DNA from: Hemicentrotus pulcherrimus
Taxonomy: Eukaryota > Echinodermata > Echinoidea > Camarodonta > Strongylocentrotidae
DNA length: 64,000 nt
Direction of reading: 5' to 3'
NCBI GenBank assembly: GCA_003118195.1
Contig: BEXV01000617.1
Span: forward strand, 66,016 to 130,015
The translations under genes and the position numbers were made by a program. Under the pieces are notes generated by a model. The model ran no database searches, was not told the DNA's origin, and saw nothing but the letters and a program-made list of their open reading frames with translations. Positions within the stretch are counted from its first letter, which is position 1. The number at the start of each line of letters is the position of its first letter. Of this stretch, positions 22,739 to 37,700 are shown in pieces.

Positions 22739-25700
22739 CTGCGAATCATATAAAGTATATCAAACAAAAAATATGTTAAAATGTTGATTAAATGATATGG
22801 ATCTGTTCCCTTTATAGAAGATAAATTAGATGTCATTTACATAATCGATCTGCGAGATTATGTGATCACCGAGATGGACTTCATGATAAAATGAAAGCAA
22901 ATTGGTGTTTATTATATATAAAACTTGAATCGATAAAGGCTCGTCTTGAATGACGAAGTAAACATAGCCACGTCACTGATTTAAAGTACCTACAAAGAAG
23001 ATAAACCTACATTGCCTCGATAGAAACCAAATCAGTCATTAAACGCGGTTCGATGGGTTCTAGGTAAATGTCCAGGAGAAATCTGGAAAAACAAAACAAC
23101 AGATTATACTGAATTGTATGTAGAAAAAAGCAATTACACGGAAAATTGTGGTATTTATGTTTTTATACCTTTCGAATTGTGAAGCCTGACATAGATCATT
23201 ATGCGATACCAGATTTCTAAAATCCAATCGGAAAAAGGAATTAATCAAATTGTGATATCAAAGAGTTTGCCATTTGCAACAATGTAAGCCTACGCGGAGG
23301 TCTGTTACTGCATGTTGTAACGATGGTCCGCCCAATTGACCACCAAAAGAGAAATCACGTGTGAAATTATTGTGTTTACACAACAACAAAAAATCAGTTG
23401 AAAGCAAAAAAATAGTTGTTTTCTATTTAAGCTCCCATCTGCTTCGAAAAGCTAACCATAAGTGGTTTTGAAAATTAAGAACAACGGTTCCTGAATAGAG
23501 ATACACATTGTCAAGCACCAGTGAGGTTTTGTATCGAAAATCGAGTTTTTAGAGCTTCGAAGAATTAAAAAAAAAAAAATTATGTTTCCAACCTATTTAC
23601 ATTATAAGCTACTAAAAAAGTGCTCAAATTTATTATATCTTGGCATCATACTGTGGCGTAACCGGGCTCTGCCGGGGTAGCGTCTGCTTTGCAGTCTCTC
23701 AAAAACCCGGTCCACGCTCTCCACAATCAATTATCTCTCTCAGTGGGCTCTCACAAAAGTATATCGTGTAAGAATTAACGTGGACTAGCTCTCATTTTAC
23801 TCACTCCCGCAATCACTGAATGTCTGACAGGAAAAAGAACAAGACTTGTACAGTATCTGAAGTAAATTCAAGTGACTTTACTCGGTCCTGGTAACGGATC
23901 GACCTGTCGCAACGACAGGCCAACACCAAACTCCCTGACATCTCATGATGTACACATATATATTTCACAATTATCTATAACGCCCTCTACGTCTTACTAA
24001 ATCACTGGACTAGTTATGCTACAATACCATGGATATAGATATCATATATCGAACGTAAAAAAAACGGATACATGTTTATTTGCATAAATAAAATAGTTAA
24101 CTCACTTGAAGAAGAAAAAAATATCCCCCATCCGAGCACTTAAGTCAGGTAATACTTGGATTTAAAATACGTTTAATCCTACTTACATGTAATGGATATT
24201 CGTCAAACTGGAAAATGCCCTGGAATCTATCCAAATGATCGGATTGTAGCTAAGATCTCTGCATAAAGGGTATGAGGTGAAAATATTAAAGGCGTTTTAG
24301 AGTGATGGACTTGTAGATATACATACACATTCAGTGGCGTAATGAGCAAAAACGTTTGGGGGGGCTAACAAAAAAACAAATCTGCAGCACCCCACTCTAT
24401 AACATGCATGCAGGCCCCGCTGAACGTTTCGGCGGGGGTCAAGGGGCGGAGCCCCTGAAGCTCAAGGGGGTGGGAGCACTTAATGACATAGGGTTATTAT
24501 GTAAAACAATGAATCGACAGAACAAGGCTTCAGCGACAAGGGAAGGGTACGAACAAGCGAGGATGGGTCTTGGAGGGGGTTCTGGCCCTCTCCCAGAGTA
24601 GGAATCATTTGCAATTTTAGAACCAAATTAGACGCATTTTCAGGCACTTCCTTGAGTAATATGACGTAAAATTGCTTTCTCCTACCCCTNGGCAGTCACC
24701 CTCTAGGACGACTACCCCTGCAGTATAACTACCCCCGGACAACTACCCCCCCCCACAATCCCCCTAGTACAACTACCCCCTAGGACACCTACCCCCCGGA
24801 CAACTTTCCTAGGGGGTAGTTGTCTTGGGGGGGGGGCGAGTTGTCCGAGGTGGTTATCCGGGGGCTAGGGTAGGGCGCAGTTACCACAAATCAAAAGGGC
24901 GTAGGTCCCCTTTGATAAGCATAGTAACATACACATGCTTTAGCAGTCACGCAAAACAAACACTGGCAAATTATTATTTAATACAATCTGAGAATGTATA
25001 CTAATATCTAGATCTATCAGGAATGAATTATTGTCAAAATAGTTCCGTAAATTGGGGTTTACAAAAATATTTCAACTATATGGGCGACAGTTTAGCACCA
25101 AAGAAATACTCACAAAAATTCTAGGTTCGCCTGATCCTGAAAGTCCTCATGGGATATGTATGCAATACTATTAGTCGAGAGGTTTCTGAAATATATCAAA
25201 TAAAGAGTTTCAACACCAACAACATCAACAACAAGGAAATATCAATGAATACGATCGCAAAAACTTTCGAAAGCCCCCCGTAATACAACTTCAATAGCCT
25301 TTTTCTTCATCTTTTGAAATGTGCAAACAAAACAGTGAGGTATTACGAAATCCAAACGAAACATAAAATAGGGCATTGATATTGCCCTGGATTGATATTA
25401 TCTATGAATATAACTTAAATATACCTTGAAGTCCACACCTCGCCATCGTGGTGGTGAATATCCCGTAGATAGTGTGGTGTGGCAGGGTTAAGGGGGTCCC
25501 ATGGGACCCATTTAAAAACCCAGGTTGGATAGTTGATAATGATTATCTTAAAAATAATAATAATCATTACAATATAAAATATATAATGATATAACAGCAA
25601 CTATGAAAACCTTTTAATGACAGTACCAAACATAACTGATGAAAAGTAATAACAGTATGACGAAGGTCAAAGAGTAATTTTCTTTACAATTTATTAACAG

Positions 25701-28700
25701 CAAAAACGGTTGGAATATTCCTCAAATACCCTCACACTACATATACTAAGGCCATGAGAAAGAGAATGTAAACCTACAATGTGATCAGCTTCGATAATCC
25801 TCGAAAAACTCCCAATGGTAATGCACGAAGTCGGTTACCTTCAAGGCTTCTGTATTGAAATTCGAACACAGTAATCATACTTAAATCTTTGAACTGCAAC
25901 GTGTTTACTGTCCTTGAATGTCGAATTTTGAGATGTAAATAACTCGGTTCAAAGTCACGTTAGCTGAAATTTTAAAACAGGACGAAAAGGATTCTTAAAG
26001 GAAGTACGCGATGATAACGTAAATGCTTTTTAAAAATGTTATAAAATCAAGATTTCCAGTTGTTCTGATAGTATGCGCAAAAATCATCATAATAAGCAAC
26101 TTCGGAGAAACCATCTGGGCATGGGCAGAAAAAAAGTAATCTGTACAAAACCTATCGAGACAGTGATTCCATGACAAACACTTTCATACAGCACCACCAT
26201 CATTTTGGCAGTAATTCTAAAATGCACAAAGTTCCTCATTGGATACTGTACTAAAGAAACCTGCACATAAAGGCCACCTGTCTATAGAAAATACCTTTCT
26301 CGTCTCCCTAGAGTGGTCTGTTTGTACATGTTTCACTATAAGGCCATTATTTATGATTACTAAAAAGTGTATTCCCATTCTCGTGCATTAAGTTAGATAG
26401 GATTCTGTCATTATTTCAGACTTTAATAACTTATAAAGTCTCTGTTCTCAGGCATAATTATGATTCATGTTGCATTTTCTTGGTTAAAATTTAGTTAAAA
26501 AACTCACATTCTATCCAATGATGTCGATCCGTTAAAAAATCCAACAGGTAATTCTCGGATAAAGTTGAAGCCAAGATTCCTGTGTAGGGTGAAATTAAAG
26601 AAGAGGGTACATCATTTATTGCTTATTGTAGTATTAGGACGTACAACAGACATATAACTTTATCAGTATGTTTCTGCAAAGATTAACCTCTTACTGATCG
26701 ACGTTTGCACGCCATCGACTGAATCATAAATTCAAATCAGGTTTGTTAACTTCGGCTGGCGCTATTAATGAATGAGCGTTCTGTGCATCTGATCCCTTCA
26801 GAGGTAATGAGTAACCTGGATAATGTTCTAGCCATTCTCCTGCAGACGATCAGAGCATACTAATCGAAACGTCAGGAACCAAGAGCTCTTATCGGAGCTC
26901 ACAAGCACCTTTCAGGGCTCTTATTCCTCTAAAAGAAATGCGCCGTATAGCCCTTTGCCGATCAATTTCACACTATCCTGAAATCAAGCAATTACATTGA
27001 ATGTTCACGTTTTTTTTCTTCAAAACGTGCAATACTTGCAATAGTTTTATGTTAACACAAAATTCAAGCCAGTAATCGAGATTGAGATGCGCTTTATGAA
27101 TATTGAGAAAATATTATAAAGCTTTTCGAGTCCCAAACTGATGTTACATATAAGCCAACGTGTAGTAGTAGTATCAAAAGTAGTAGTAGAAGTAGTAGTA
27201 GTAGTACTACTACTACTTGAAGTACATGCTTTCTAGATTGATCCGTCCATGCCAACGTTAAATTTATCATTCACATGGGATGTATTATTGTTTATGGCAC
27301 GTTTTGATTAAGACTCTGTTTATACTATTTGCTATTAAAACGAGTATGCCGACAATCGATTCTTTTACGTGTTTACTGGTGCTGACTGAAGCGTTGTAAT
27401 AATGTTGTGAAAGTTTTTCCATTTTGATGAGCTAACAGTTTGCTCAACATTTAATCCATTTTCAAAACAGCTAACAAAATGTGCAAATAATCCTACACAA
27501 AAGTTAAACATATAGGTTGGGCAATAAAACTGATTTTAGTTGTGAAGTGTTGGTGCCAAATTCAGATGACTGTGTCATTTCCCAAAAGTGCCCAACAATT
27601 GGTTGGGTTGACTTTTAGATCAATGCTTGAGGAGATTTTTGCCCAAATAATTTCTAGCAGTGTTATAGTCAGTGGCAGATCCAGGGGGAGGGGCCTGGGG
27701 GCCCTCTCCCCTGGGGAAGAAAACAGGTAAAAGCACGTCAATNAGTACATGCTTTCTAGATTGATCCGTCCATGCCAACGTTAAATTTATCATTCACATG
27801 GGATGTATTATTGTTTATGGCACGTTTTGATTAAGACTTTGTTTATACTATTTGCTATTAAAATGAGTATGCCGACAATCGATTCTTTTACGATTTTCAA
27901 ATTTTTTTAAGGCAAAACAAAAACTGAGTGTTTACTTTTTCATATATTTGGATTTTTCACTTTTTTTTTTCTTCAACCGGTATTAAATTGGTTAATGAAT
28001 TCTATCCAGTTAATTGACAAAATTATTGCTGTATCAATCCTAACTGCTAAACTTTTTCCCCTCCCGTCTCTCCTCTCTTTCTAGTACTCTCTCCATCTCT
28101 CTCTCTCTTTCTCTCTGTCCCTCTGTTCCTCTCTCTCTTTTTCTCAATTTCCCTTTTCTCTCCTACATTATTGTTATTAAGTATTTGGCGTCAACTGTGC
28201 CTGGGAGGCGAAAAGCGAACTGAATCATTTAAACCCTCGGGTCTCTCCTCCCGGTATAACTGATTGGGGTGTGTTTCCCGTCAATCCCTCTACTTGTTTC
28301 TAATGTCACCGTTTGAAATAGCTTGGCCTGCCTACAAACCGATCAGCACATGATCCGTATACAAACCGATCAGCACATGATCCGTATAAAATCGATGAAT
28401 ACTATAAGTTCATTTATATTTTGCTATTGTGCATCTTAACAAATTTTCTATCAAACGAATTAAAACTAATATTCCAATATATTACTGTAATTTACTAAAT
28501 GTTTCAATCTATTAAAATCCCGCAATTATTCACTGTTACTATCTATCACAACCATTTTTAATGGCCGGCTTTGATAAAAAGAAATTCAGCACACGGTCCA
28601 TTACAAAACGTATGAGTAGATGAGAGGAAATATTATTCTAAGTTCATATTGATATATATCTTTATAAAACATCTTTATATTTTGTATTATTACTATAAGC

Positions 28701-31700
28701 TTTAAACAAGTATCATTGTATTTTGATGTTTTTAACAAATTGAAAACATCAAACAATGATGATTTTGAATGACGCAAACTAATAATGATATCATAATGCT
28801 ACTACCAATAATAATACTGATACTGATAGCAATAACAACAACAACAGATCCAACTGGCCCATTGTACTATTTTACAAACCACAGCTCGTTAAATGTTTCA
28901 GAATAACGTAGACACATTTGGTTATTATAAAAACTCTACACTTGATATAAATCAATACAGTAGTTGATTGGACCAAACCAATGAATTTTAAGTACTTACA
29001 CGTATGATAGATGCGCCATATTGGAAAATATCTTCTCCGGTATGAACTCAATACGATTTCTGGCCAAGGAACTATGTTAAAAATGGGAAAAAAGTGAGAC
29101 TTTGTTTCGAAAAAAACAACATAGAATTGATACTAAGATTTCCGTTTCCCAACATTTTGTTTGAATGGATGTCTTTGCTATAAGACCAAGTCCTACACAT
29201 CACTCCCTATCTCACATAACTACATCCAACATTAAGGGAGGTATGCAAGGATGAAATATTTCCCTATTATTGCAATTCTCTCATCTGATGTGACATGACG
29301 AACACTGTCATTTATAGCTATGTACGTACTGATTTTACATATTCGTATATGCTGTTGTGTTGACATAATGTGTTTTATAATCATGAATTACATTTTAGTG
29401 TTCTCAGGGGATTACACCCAAAGAGAAAAAGAGAAAAAGCATACATTTTTGCCTTGATTCAGAATATAATCTAATAAAATTGAGTCGGGTGGCTCAATAG
29501 CTGCGCCAATTGGTTCATAAGAGAAAGAATTTGATAATATATCAACCTTAAATTAAGAGGCTGTGAAAACGCAATCGATCGATCAATTGTTAAGCTTTGT
29601 ATTTCTGTGCCCGGGATCCCGTAACACGAAGCTTAGCAATTGGTCGTACGATGGATTGATTAATAGTGGAATCAATTTGTAGTTTAAAGTGATCAATTTT
29701 AAAATAGCTATCACATATATAACTTTATGTCACGGGGCCCTGCTAAAGCTAGGGCTATATAAATTATGAAATATAAACGCCAAGCGGAGGGCGGATCTTA
29801 AAGGTCACGTGCGCCCACTGCTGTGTGACACGAGCAGCTAATGGAAGACATCCATTTTCCTCGATAAACGTCACTCGCTAAACTTGAAGCAAAGGAAAGA
29901 ACTGTGATACTTACATTCTTGCTAAATACGGGATGGATGTAAAGATATTTTCAGGCAATGACTGGAGTAGATTATCGTAGAGGTATCTATATGATGAATA
30001 CAAAAAACAATCTGCGTTAATCGCAATCTTGATGTGATTAACACAACTCATGAGATGTTAATTGAATATATTATGTTGAATTCCTTAAATTTTGTCAAAG
30101 GTCCATTATTATCAATTTTTTAGAAAGACAACAGAAGAAAAAAAAAATCTGTTTTGACAGAAAAAAAGAAAATCCCATTGAATTTGTAAATTCATCACTA
30201 CTTTTAATATGAAAAGCCACTAGTGTTCCCTAAAAGGTAGATATCTCTCGTTATTTATAAATATTATATACATGATGGTAAGCAATAGCATAAAAGACAG
30301 CTGATATACATTCATCGAATATATTGCTTTTATACTGACTGATTTAAATATAGGAATATTAATCACTACTTACATGTCTCTTAAATGTGGTGTGTTGATG
30401 AACATATGTTCATGTAATGACATGATACGATTATTTGTAATGGATCTATATGACAAACAAAGACAAAGAAAACAAAAAAGGTTTTGAGCTTTGATAAACC
30501 ATTTAGGGTATTCAGAAAATGAGTCCTCTTTAATACATTTTCGTAATTTTCTTGTCTTTTATTGGTGGCTATAAACTTCATATATAAAAAAAAACACATT
30601 CCATTAAAAAAGGAAAATCTAGACTTATTACAACTTTATAGATAACAGTGTATAGATTTTTTAAAATTATATGTGAGGTATCGCAAACATAAGTTTGTTA
30701 AACTTATAAAAACGCGCTTAACCTTTATTTCTATTAGATTAAAATTAGAATTACCATGACTAATCTTCATTTTAATATAAGATGTAAAATCAAGATACAA
30801 TATAAGATATTGGAGAGCAAAATTGTCTAATGACATCAAAATAATCTTTCAGACAGGGTCTTAATAAAGTAATTGACACCTCAAAAACATGCGTTGTTAT
30901 GTTGTATGATGTCACAAAACAACAACTTATATAATTATGAGTTTTCTTTTGTTTGTAAATGTTTATTTTTCGATATGGTCTCTCACAATATCTAATGATT
31001 TAGTTCTAAAGTTACAAGACTAGTGCCTGTAATATAAAAATAAATCTTTGAATATGCAATGAACTGTATCTTACATTGTATCTGTCTGAAGAAAAAAAAA
31101 ATCATAAGACACTATTCTTTGTAAAGTTATAGTGGATTAAAGGAGATTTATTTTGGTGATATTACTCACATGGTAGCAAGGCGCTTAAAATGTCCAGCAA
31201 AGATCTCTGCAGAAATGGACCCGATCATATTTGACCCAAGATCCCTAGGAACAATAAAAAGAACAAAAACAAGAAGAGAAAGAACAAGAAGAAGACCAAC
31301 GACAACAATAATGATAATAATCATAGTAATAAGAACAAAATACCAGTACTACTACCAGGCGTACGCAGGGGGGGGGGGGGGGGGTTGAACCCCCCTTTAA
31401 CAATTTAAATGTGTACGTTTTGGATTACCCCCCCCTTCTTTAAATGATACAAAATAAATATTTAAAAAAAAATGTGGTAATAGGTGACCCAAAAGAGCAG
31501 ACCTTACCCCCCCCCCCCAATATCGATCGGCAAAATTTTCAAATTTTTGGGCACACACACTCAAAAAAATGTGCTTTTACCCCCTCCCCCTTATTCAACG
31601 GCTGGCTAAGTCGTTGCGAAAATTTCGGCCCGATTAAAAAATGTTTAAAAAAACCTTGAAAAAATCCTGCATACACTACTGACTACTACTAAACCTACTA

Positions 31701-34700
31701 CTACTAATGGTCTTTAATCTGGTAGTAGGACGATTACCCCCTACACAATCATCCTCGGCATATTACCAGCGGGATAATTACCCCCACGGACATTTACACC
31801 CCGGAGTATTACACTCCGAGGACAACCAACCCCCGAGGACAATAACCCCCAGAAAATTACCCCTGAGGACCATTATCCCCCCCCCCAAAAAAAAAAACTG
31901 CTTTGATTAAAACCAACTTACTATCAGGGAAGACTTACCCTTTAATGAACAGGGGGAGAGGGGAGGGGGGGGGGCGTCCTCGGGGCTGGTTGTCCTTGCT
32001 TGGTATTGGGGTGGGGGTAATTGTCCAAGGGGTAATTTTTAGGGTCGGGGGAAAGGGGAATAATCCTCAGGAGGTGGCTATCCTTGGGGTAATTTCCCGT
32101 GGGGCTATTGTCATTGGGGTAGTTTTTTTTTAGGTGGTAATTATCTAGGGTGATTGTCCAATGGGTAATTGTCCTGATACGCTTTTATCTACCCAGAAAT
32201 AATAGCTTCACAAGTACAAACAATGTTTTCCCTTAGGCCTCTGCGATTATTTTTGCCCCAATTTTAGCCCGGTTACCATGATAACGAACTCAAGCATTCT
32301 AGGAATGCCTATATATTTCCCTTTCGTGAAGAGCGACAACAGACATTACTGCCGAATTCCATTTGTGGTACAAAATTCATTTCTGCCTTGTCAATAGTTC
32401 ACAGTTTTTCATATATCGGACGACAATTGGGATCAATAGGGAGGATGGTGAATGAAAATCACAACTGAATTATAATCATAACCGATTTAGTTTTAAAATG
32501 TTGAAATACATAGATATGAACAATTTTTTGATGTAAAGTCGATTTTGTTACGTCACTTCATATCTGTACCGCGTCTCTTCTCAAACAATACCAAATCGAT
32601 AACTTTTTACTTAGTTGTCATTAAAAAATGTAAAATATTTGGTCAGTAACTTACAATGTAAACAGATTCTCTAAATAAGAGAAGAAACGCTCGTTGATTC
32701 TGATGATGTTATTTCGTTCGAGATACCTTGTTGATTTCCACAATAAAGATAAAAGCACAGACATATTTCGATAAGTTTAAATGACTGGTCATATAGAAAA
32801 CGTTAACTTGAAGCGTCATTTTCCTGACACAAAAACGACGCAAGACTGCACCAGGGGCTGTTGAAGTCTCTGGCGCGCCATGTGAGAGTGAAACTTACAA
32901 AAAGGTTAGGATATGATCAATCAATTAACACACTGCATTGCATCAACGGCGTTAGTTACACTCAGGTGAACTATTGCCGCAGGTAATAAAGCTCTTAGAT
33001 TGACGCGTCGTGTGCATAATTGAGGCATAATTTCAAATAATAACTGAGCGGTGAAAAAAGTTTTTCATTATTTTTAATTTCTCAAACAGTGTCTATGCAA
33101 TATCAGAAGTAGGCCTATACCAGAAACGTTTGCGATAAACTTATACAAATCCACGACATACAGATAACTTATAGAAATGCATGGTAGATACAATGAAAAA
33201 TAGTTTTAAAAAGCGAAACACAAACCACATGAAATATGTAGGAAATGTAAAATATATTATTACATTTCTTTTATGTCTATAATTATNGGGGGTCCTCAAG
33301 TAGAACCTCACATCATCAGACTTACACCCATCCGAGAATCACTTGTTGCTGTAAAATGTTTTGCCTAGAAGAGTTTGATATAAATCCATGTTCCTCCGAA
33401 GACCTTTGGGGGGAAAACACGATAAAGAAATACAAGGCCTTCATATTTTGAACATAATCAAAATTAAAATATTGTATAGTTCTTTTTTAATTTTAATATA
33501 TGTATAAGTAAACCGTAAAACAATACCTTCCCTTATTTTACCTCCCTTGAATATCGGGCATGAAATGACAACAAATTCTGAAATTGTAATATTACATATT
33601 GCATATGTAATATGTCTAATACAAAGTAAAGCAAACAGTAAACTCACAAACAGTCCAAGATATGGAGTCCCGTATCATTCTTATTATTCCAATCACATTG
33701 AAGCTCACCTAAAAAAGAGAGAAATGAGGGGAAAATATACAAATTAACAAATATATATAAACACCTTTACATTATATAAAACCGACAAATTCATAAATTT
33801 CAGAGTTATATTTTACCCAAGCCGCATGCCGAGGTGTAAATATCAAGGCACGAGGGAAAATATGAATTTGGAGGTGAATATATCTATAGAACAACGACTT
33901 GCATGCAATATTTGTTATATAAAATCTAGGTTAATTGTGATCCCATTCAAGCCTTGCTCCAGGACTGATTTTAAAATAACATCTCCCTCCCTCTTTCTCT
34001 TTTTTTTTGATCGCCGTTTGGGGGGGGGGGACCTCCCCAATCGACCCCCGTGGCCACGCACCTGTTTTTTAAGACCATGAAAACAGTTGACACAAGCAAG
34101 GAATAGAATGGATTATAAATCACTTTTGTACAAAAAAAATGTTATGTTGAACGCTCGTGCACACATAACAACCTGTAGAGTGTCACGTGATAGCCTCTTA
34201 ACTAAAAACACATTTGCCAGTACCATGACCGAAATATCATTGAGGGAGAGAGAGAGCGAGTGAGAGAGAAAGGAGAAAGGAAGACTAGGTAACTCATATT
34301 CAAAACACTGCTATGTTTGATGTTTTATGATTCCATTATATATTTACTTCAGAAAACCTAGAATCCAACACATTCCCTTAAACCATTGGGGCTCGATCCC
34401 TTTTGCCCTTTTAAAAATGTTATCAAGGAACCTCAAACTTACCGAATGACAATTTACAGTTAGCTTCTGCAAGATAAGTGCATTCAGTTCCTTGGAGAAG
34501 GGAAAAAGAAAATATGTACATTTATATATGAATATTATTTCGATAGGATTGGAATTCTCCGAACATAGCAGTGAAAAATAACGTTATCTGAAAATGCCTC
34601 CGATTGTGGTGATGATTTTTTTAATTGCGCCATCTTTTGGTCAGTGAATTTTCGGTTCTTGTACCCAAGCATCATCACGCGCGCTTTATGCAGTTGGTGA

Positions 34701-37700
34701 TGTATTGTGGAACATTAAGACACATAGGGACATTGTGAGCAGCACATGACAGTATACATAAATCTAAGTAGTGTCAGTAGAATTCCATGACTTTAATATG
34801 ATCTTTAAAAAAAAAAAGAACTGACATTTGTTTCGACATTCAAGTATCTAAACATATGTTTATTATCATAAATTACGGTTTATAACTTGTATGTCAACAA
34901 CTTAAAGATAAAGTTGAGTTCTGGTCATGGGATTGCATTGTGAAAGAAACGGTGTGGAATCTATCAGAAAAGGTTGATCATCTAGTATATAAGTATTCGT
35001 GTGTATTGCAAGGTTCTGGAATCATCAAAATGATAAGAAATTTGGCCAAATCTTGGCAAAGTTACAAGCACTGTACACAGAATGATGTACATGGGACTAC
35101 ACGAGCACATGGCGAACCCCTCCACCATTTTTACGTAGTTTATGTCATATTTAGAATATGAAGGCATTTGAAGAGCCATGCTTTTCAAGGAACATGTTTG
35201 ATCTGATGTTCTTCCACCCTTGCATAATAACAATGATAACGCTCACAAATTATGTTTTACCTCTTCCCAGAACTCAACCTTCTCTTTCAAGGTACTATGT
35301 CCCTTTTGCAGCCAACCTCAAATGCTGTAGAACTTTGCAGGAATTATGAATATGTCATGTTTGTCCTATCTGTGAAATCTAAACGTTAGCAGTGTCCTCA
35401 TATTCAAATTATGCAAGGAAACCCGTTTACTTGCTAGACTTCACTGTCAGACACTAGTTGAGTGAATGCCTGGCTTTTTCCTCTTTGGTATTATACATGA
35501 AAAGAGTTGTAAAGGGTACATGAGCATTTGTCTACATCAATAACCCACTTCTTGTGATGGCCAAGATTAAACTGATTGAATCTTTGTGCAGCATAAAACT
35601 GATGACCATTCAGTACAATTGTCTGAAAATCAAGACTATTACTTTTGGGCTCTATAGCCCTAAAGTCGATTTGACAACTAATAGTCGTTATTTTCCCACT
35701 TGAAGACATTTTCAAGCCCCATCTTTTTTAGGGAAGTTCTAAATTAGTATTATCTTTCAAATGCAGTTGGAATTTAACTTTTTCATTTTTTGGGCCTGCA
35801 AATGGGACATAGTACCTTTAAGTAGTCATAAGTATGATGATTTCAAAGCTAACATGCATGAATATTACCTTTCCCATCTGGTCCAAGTCTACATATACCT
35901 GCTGCACAGAAATTTTCTGTAATCAAAGAAAGGACATTTTTTGTAAATGTATGGGTGTAAGCCACAAATGTGTTTAAATAAATGAAATGATATGTTATCA
36001 TATTTCATTTCTATATTCTTATACTTTCTCTTATGGTAAAATTAAATGCCTTCACGAGAGAGAAAATAAAAATCATTTTCATGAGTTATTACCACCGAAA
36101 TAGAAGCAGTGCTATTATCTGCATGATTCTGATTGTATAATAGGTTGATGATAAGATGCATAAATCGTGAAGTTGATTAAACACGAAACAAATCGAGGCT
36201 TGCGGGAATAACCATTACCATTACCATTACCATTACCATTAGCCGGAGTGTTTGCTCAGTCAGTAGAGCGTCCGCCTCACAACCGGGAGGTCGTGGGTTC
36301 GAACTCCGGCCGCGTCATACCAAAAGACGTTAAAAGATGGGAGTTGTTGCTACCTTGTTTGGCGTTAAACAATAAGGGATGAAGCAATATCGAACTGGCG
36401 CTGCTCAGTGGCTGTCGGGCACACGATCAATTGGGCAAAAAGAATTTCCGTTTTGGTGTAATAAAATTTAGAGTGGACTATTAGGCTATTATCATTATTA
36501 TTAAAAAGTGTAACTGCATGAAATTTTGCAGGATAGTTACGAAGTTAGATATACGCATTGACAACGTTGAGCAATTGTAGCAGATTTGTATCCATATTAG
36601 AATACGTCGGATATCATAAACCGAATGTAAATCATTTGTAAGAAGATTTTTAATGACAAAAGGGCGATTTGAGACCAAAATAACAACGTTTATCCCATTT
36701 CATTACCTGAGATTACTATGATTGAAAATACCTACCCCCAGAACATACCACTCTGGCGTTCCCTGAACCGTTGCAGTTGTCGTTATATCGGTTTTCTGCT
36801 CCCGGACAGTCGAATACGTTTGACTCGTTGCCGATGCAATGTAGTGGACCGACTGTGATGTCCTCAGAGGCTCCCTCCGATACGGTAGATGTGGAAATGC
36901 TATGTGCATGGCCAAATCCTAGACTTCTGCAGACAACGTCAGCGTCGTTCATCTCCCACGAATCACCACAAACAGATCCCCTTTGCCCGTTGGAGTAAAT
37001 CAGCACTTTGCCTTCCAGAAAGTTGCTCCCATTGACAAGGTATGCGGCTTCATCTGCTCTTGGAAAGAAATCAAGATAACATGGCACAACGAATGGATTC
37101 ACGGGGCTAGTGACCATTCTAATTTTTCTTATCAAGGAGGACAACGTCTGCCACAATGCAAGGACGGGGTCCAATTTCTTTAAGGAATCAGGATTTCATA
37201 TTGCCTTGATCAAAAAAGAATTCACCTTTAAAAAAGAAGACGTTTACAGTTTTATATCCCATTCAACATGATCCAGGTACTTTCGATTGTTCTCCTGTTC
37301 TGGTATTTGATTTTACTGTAATGACTTACATGATCGCGAAGAATTCCAGAAAAAAAATCTGGGGCAAGATTTATAAACTTGTGGATCACCTAGGATGAAA
37401 AATGCCAATGACTCAGACTAAACATAATTTCTAAAAGCAGAACATGATGATAACACAAATTTATTACTATAAAAATACATTAAAGACTAAATACTTTGTA
37501 CAAGGCTTCTAAATAATTTCTTTCTCTACCTCTACTATAAAAAAAAATGTATCTTATAGAAAAACGTTCATAGGAAGAACAGACTTACTTTCAGAAGAGC
37601 AGGAAACACCAGCACCGTCGAATACGTAACATACACTGGATGTTTCGAAATGAACACCGGGGCAATCGAAGATATTAGATTCTTTCCCTGTACAGGAAGC

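Noticed and set aside
24356..24601. 81-codon frame
   Set aside because: Falls in a GC-rich dispersed repeat with CAGTGGC ends.
36241..36312. tRNA gene with matching acceptor-stem ends
   Set aside because: The T-stem lacks its 3' strand, and the same head plus body recurs at 44569-44843, so it is a SINE head, not a tRNA gene.
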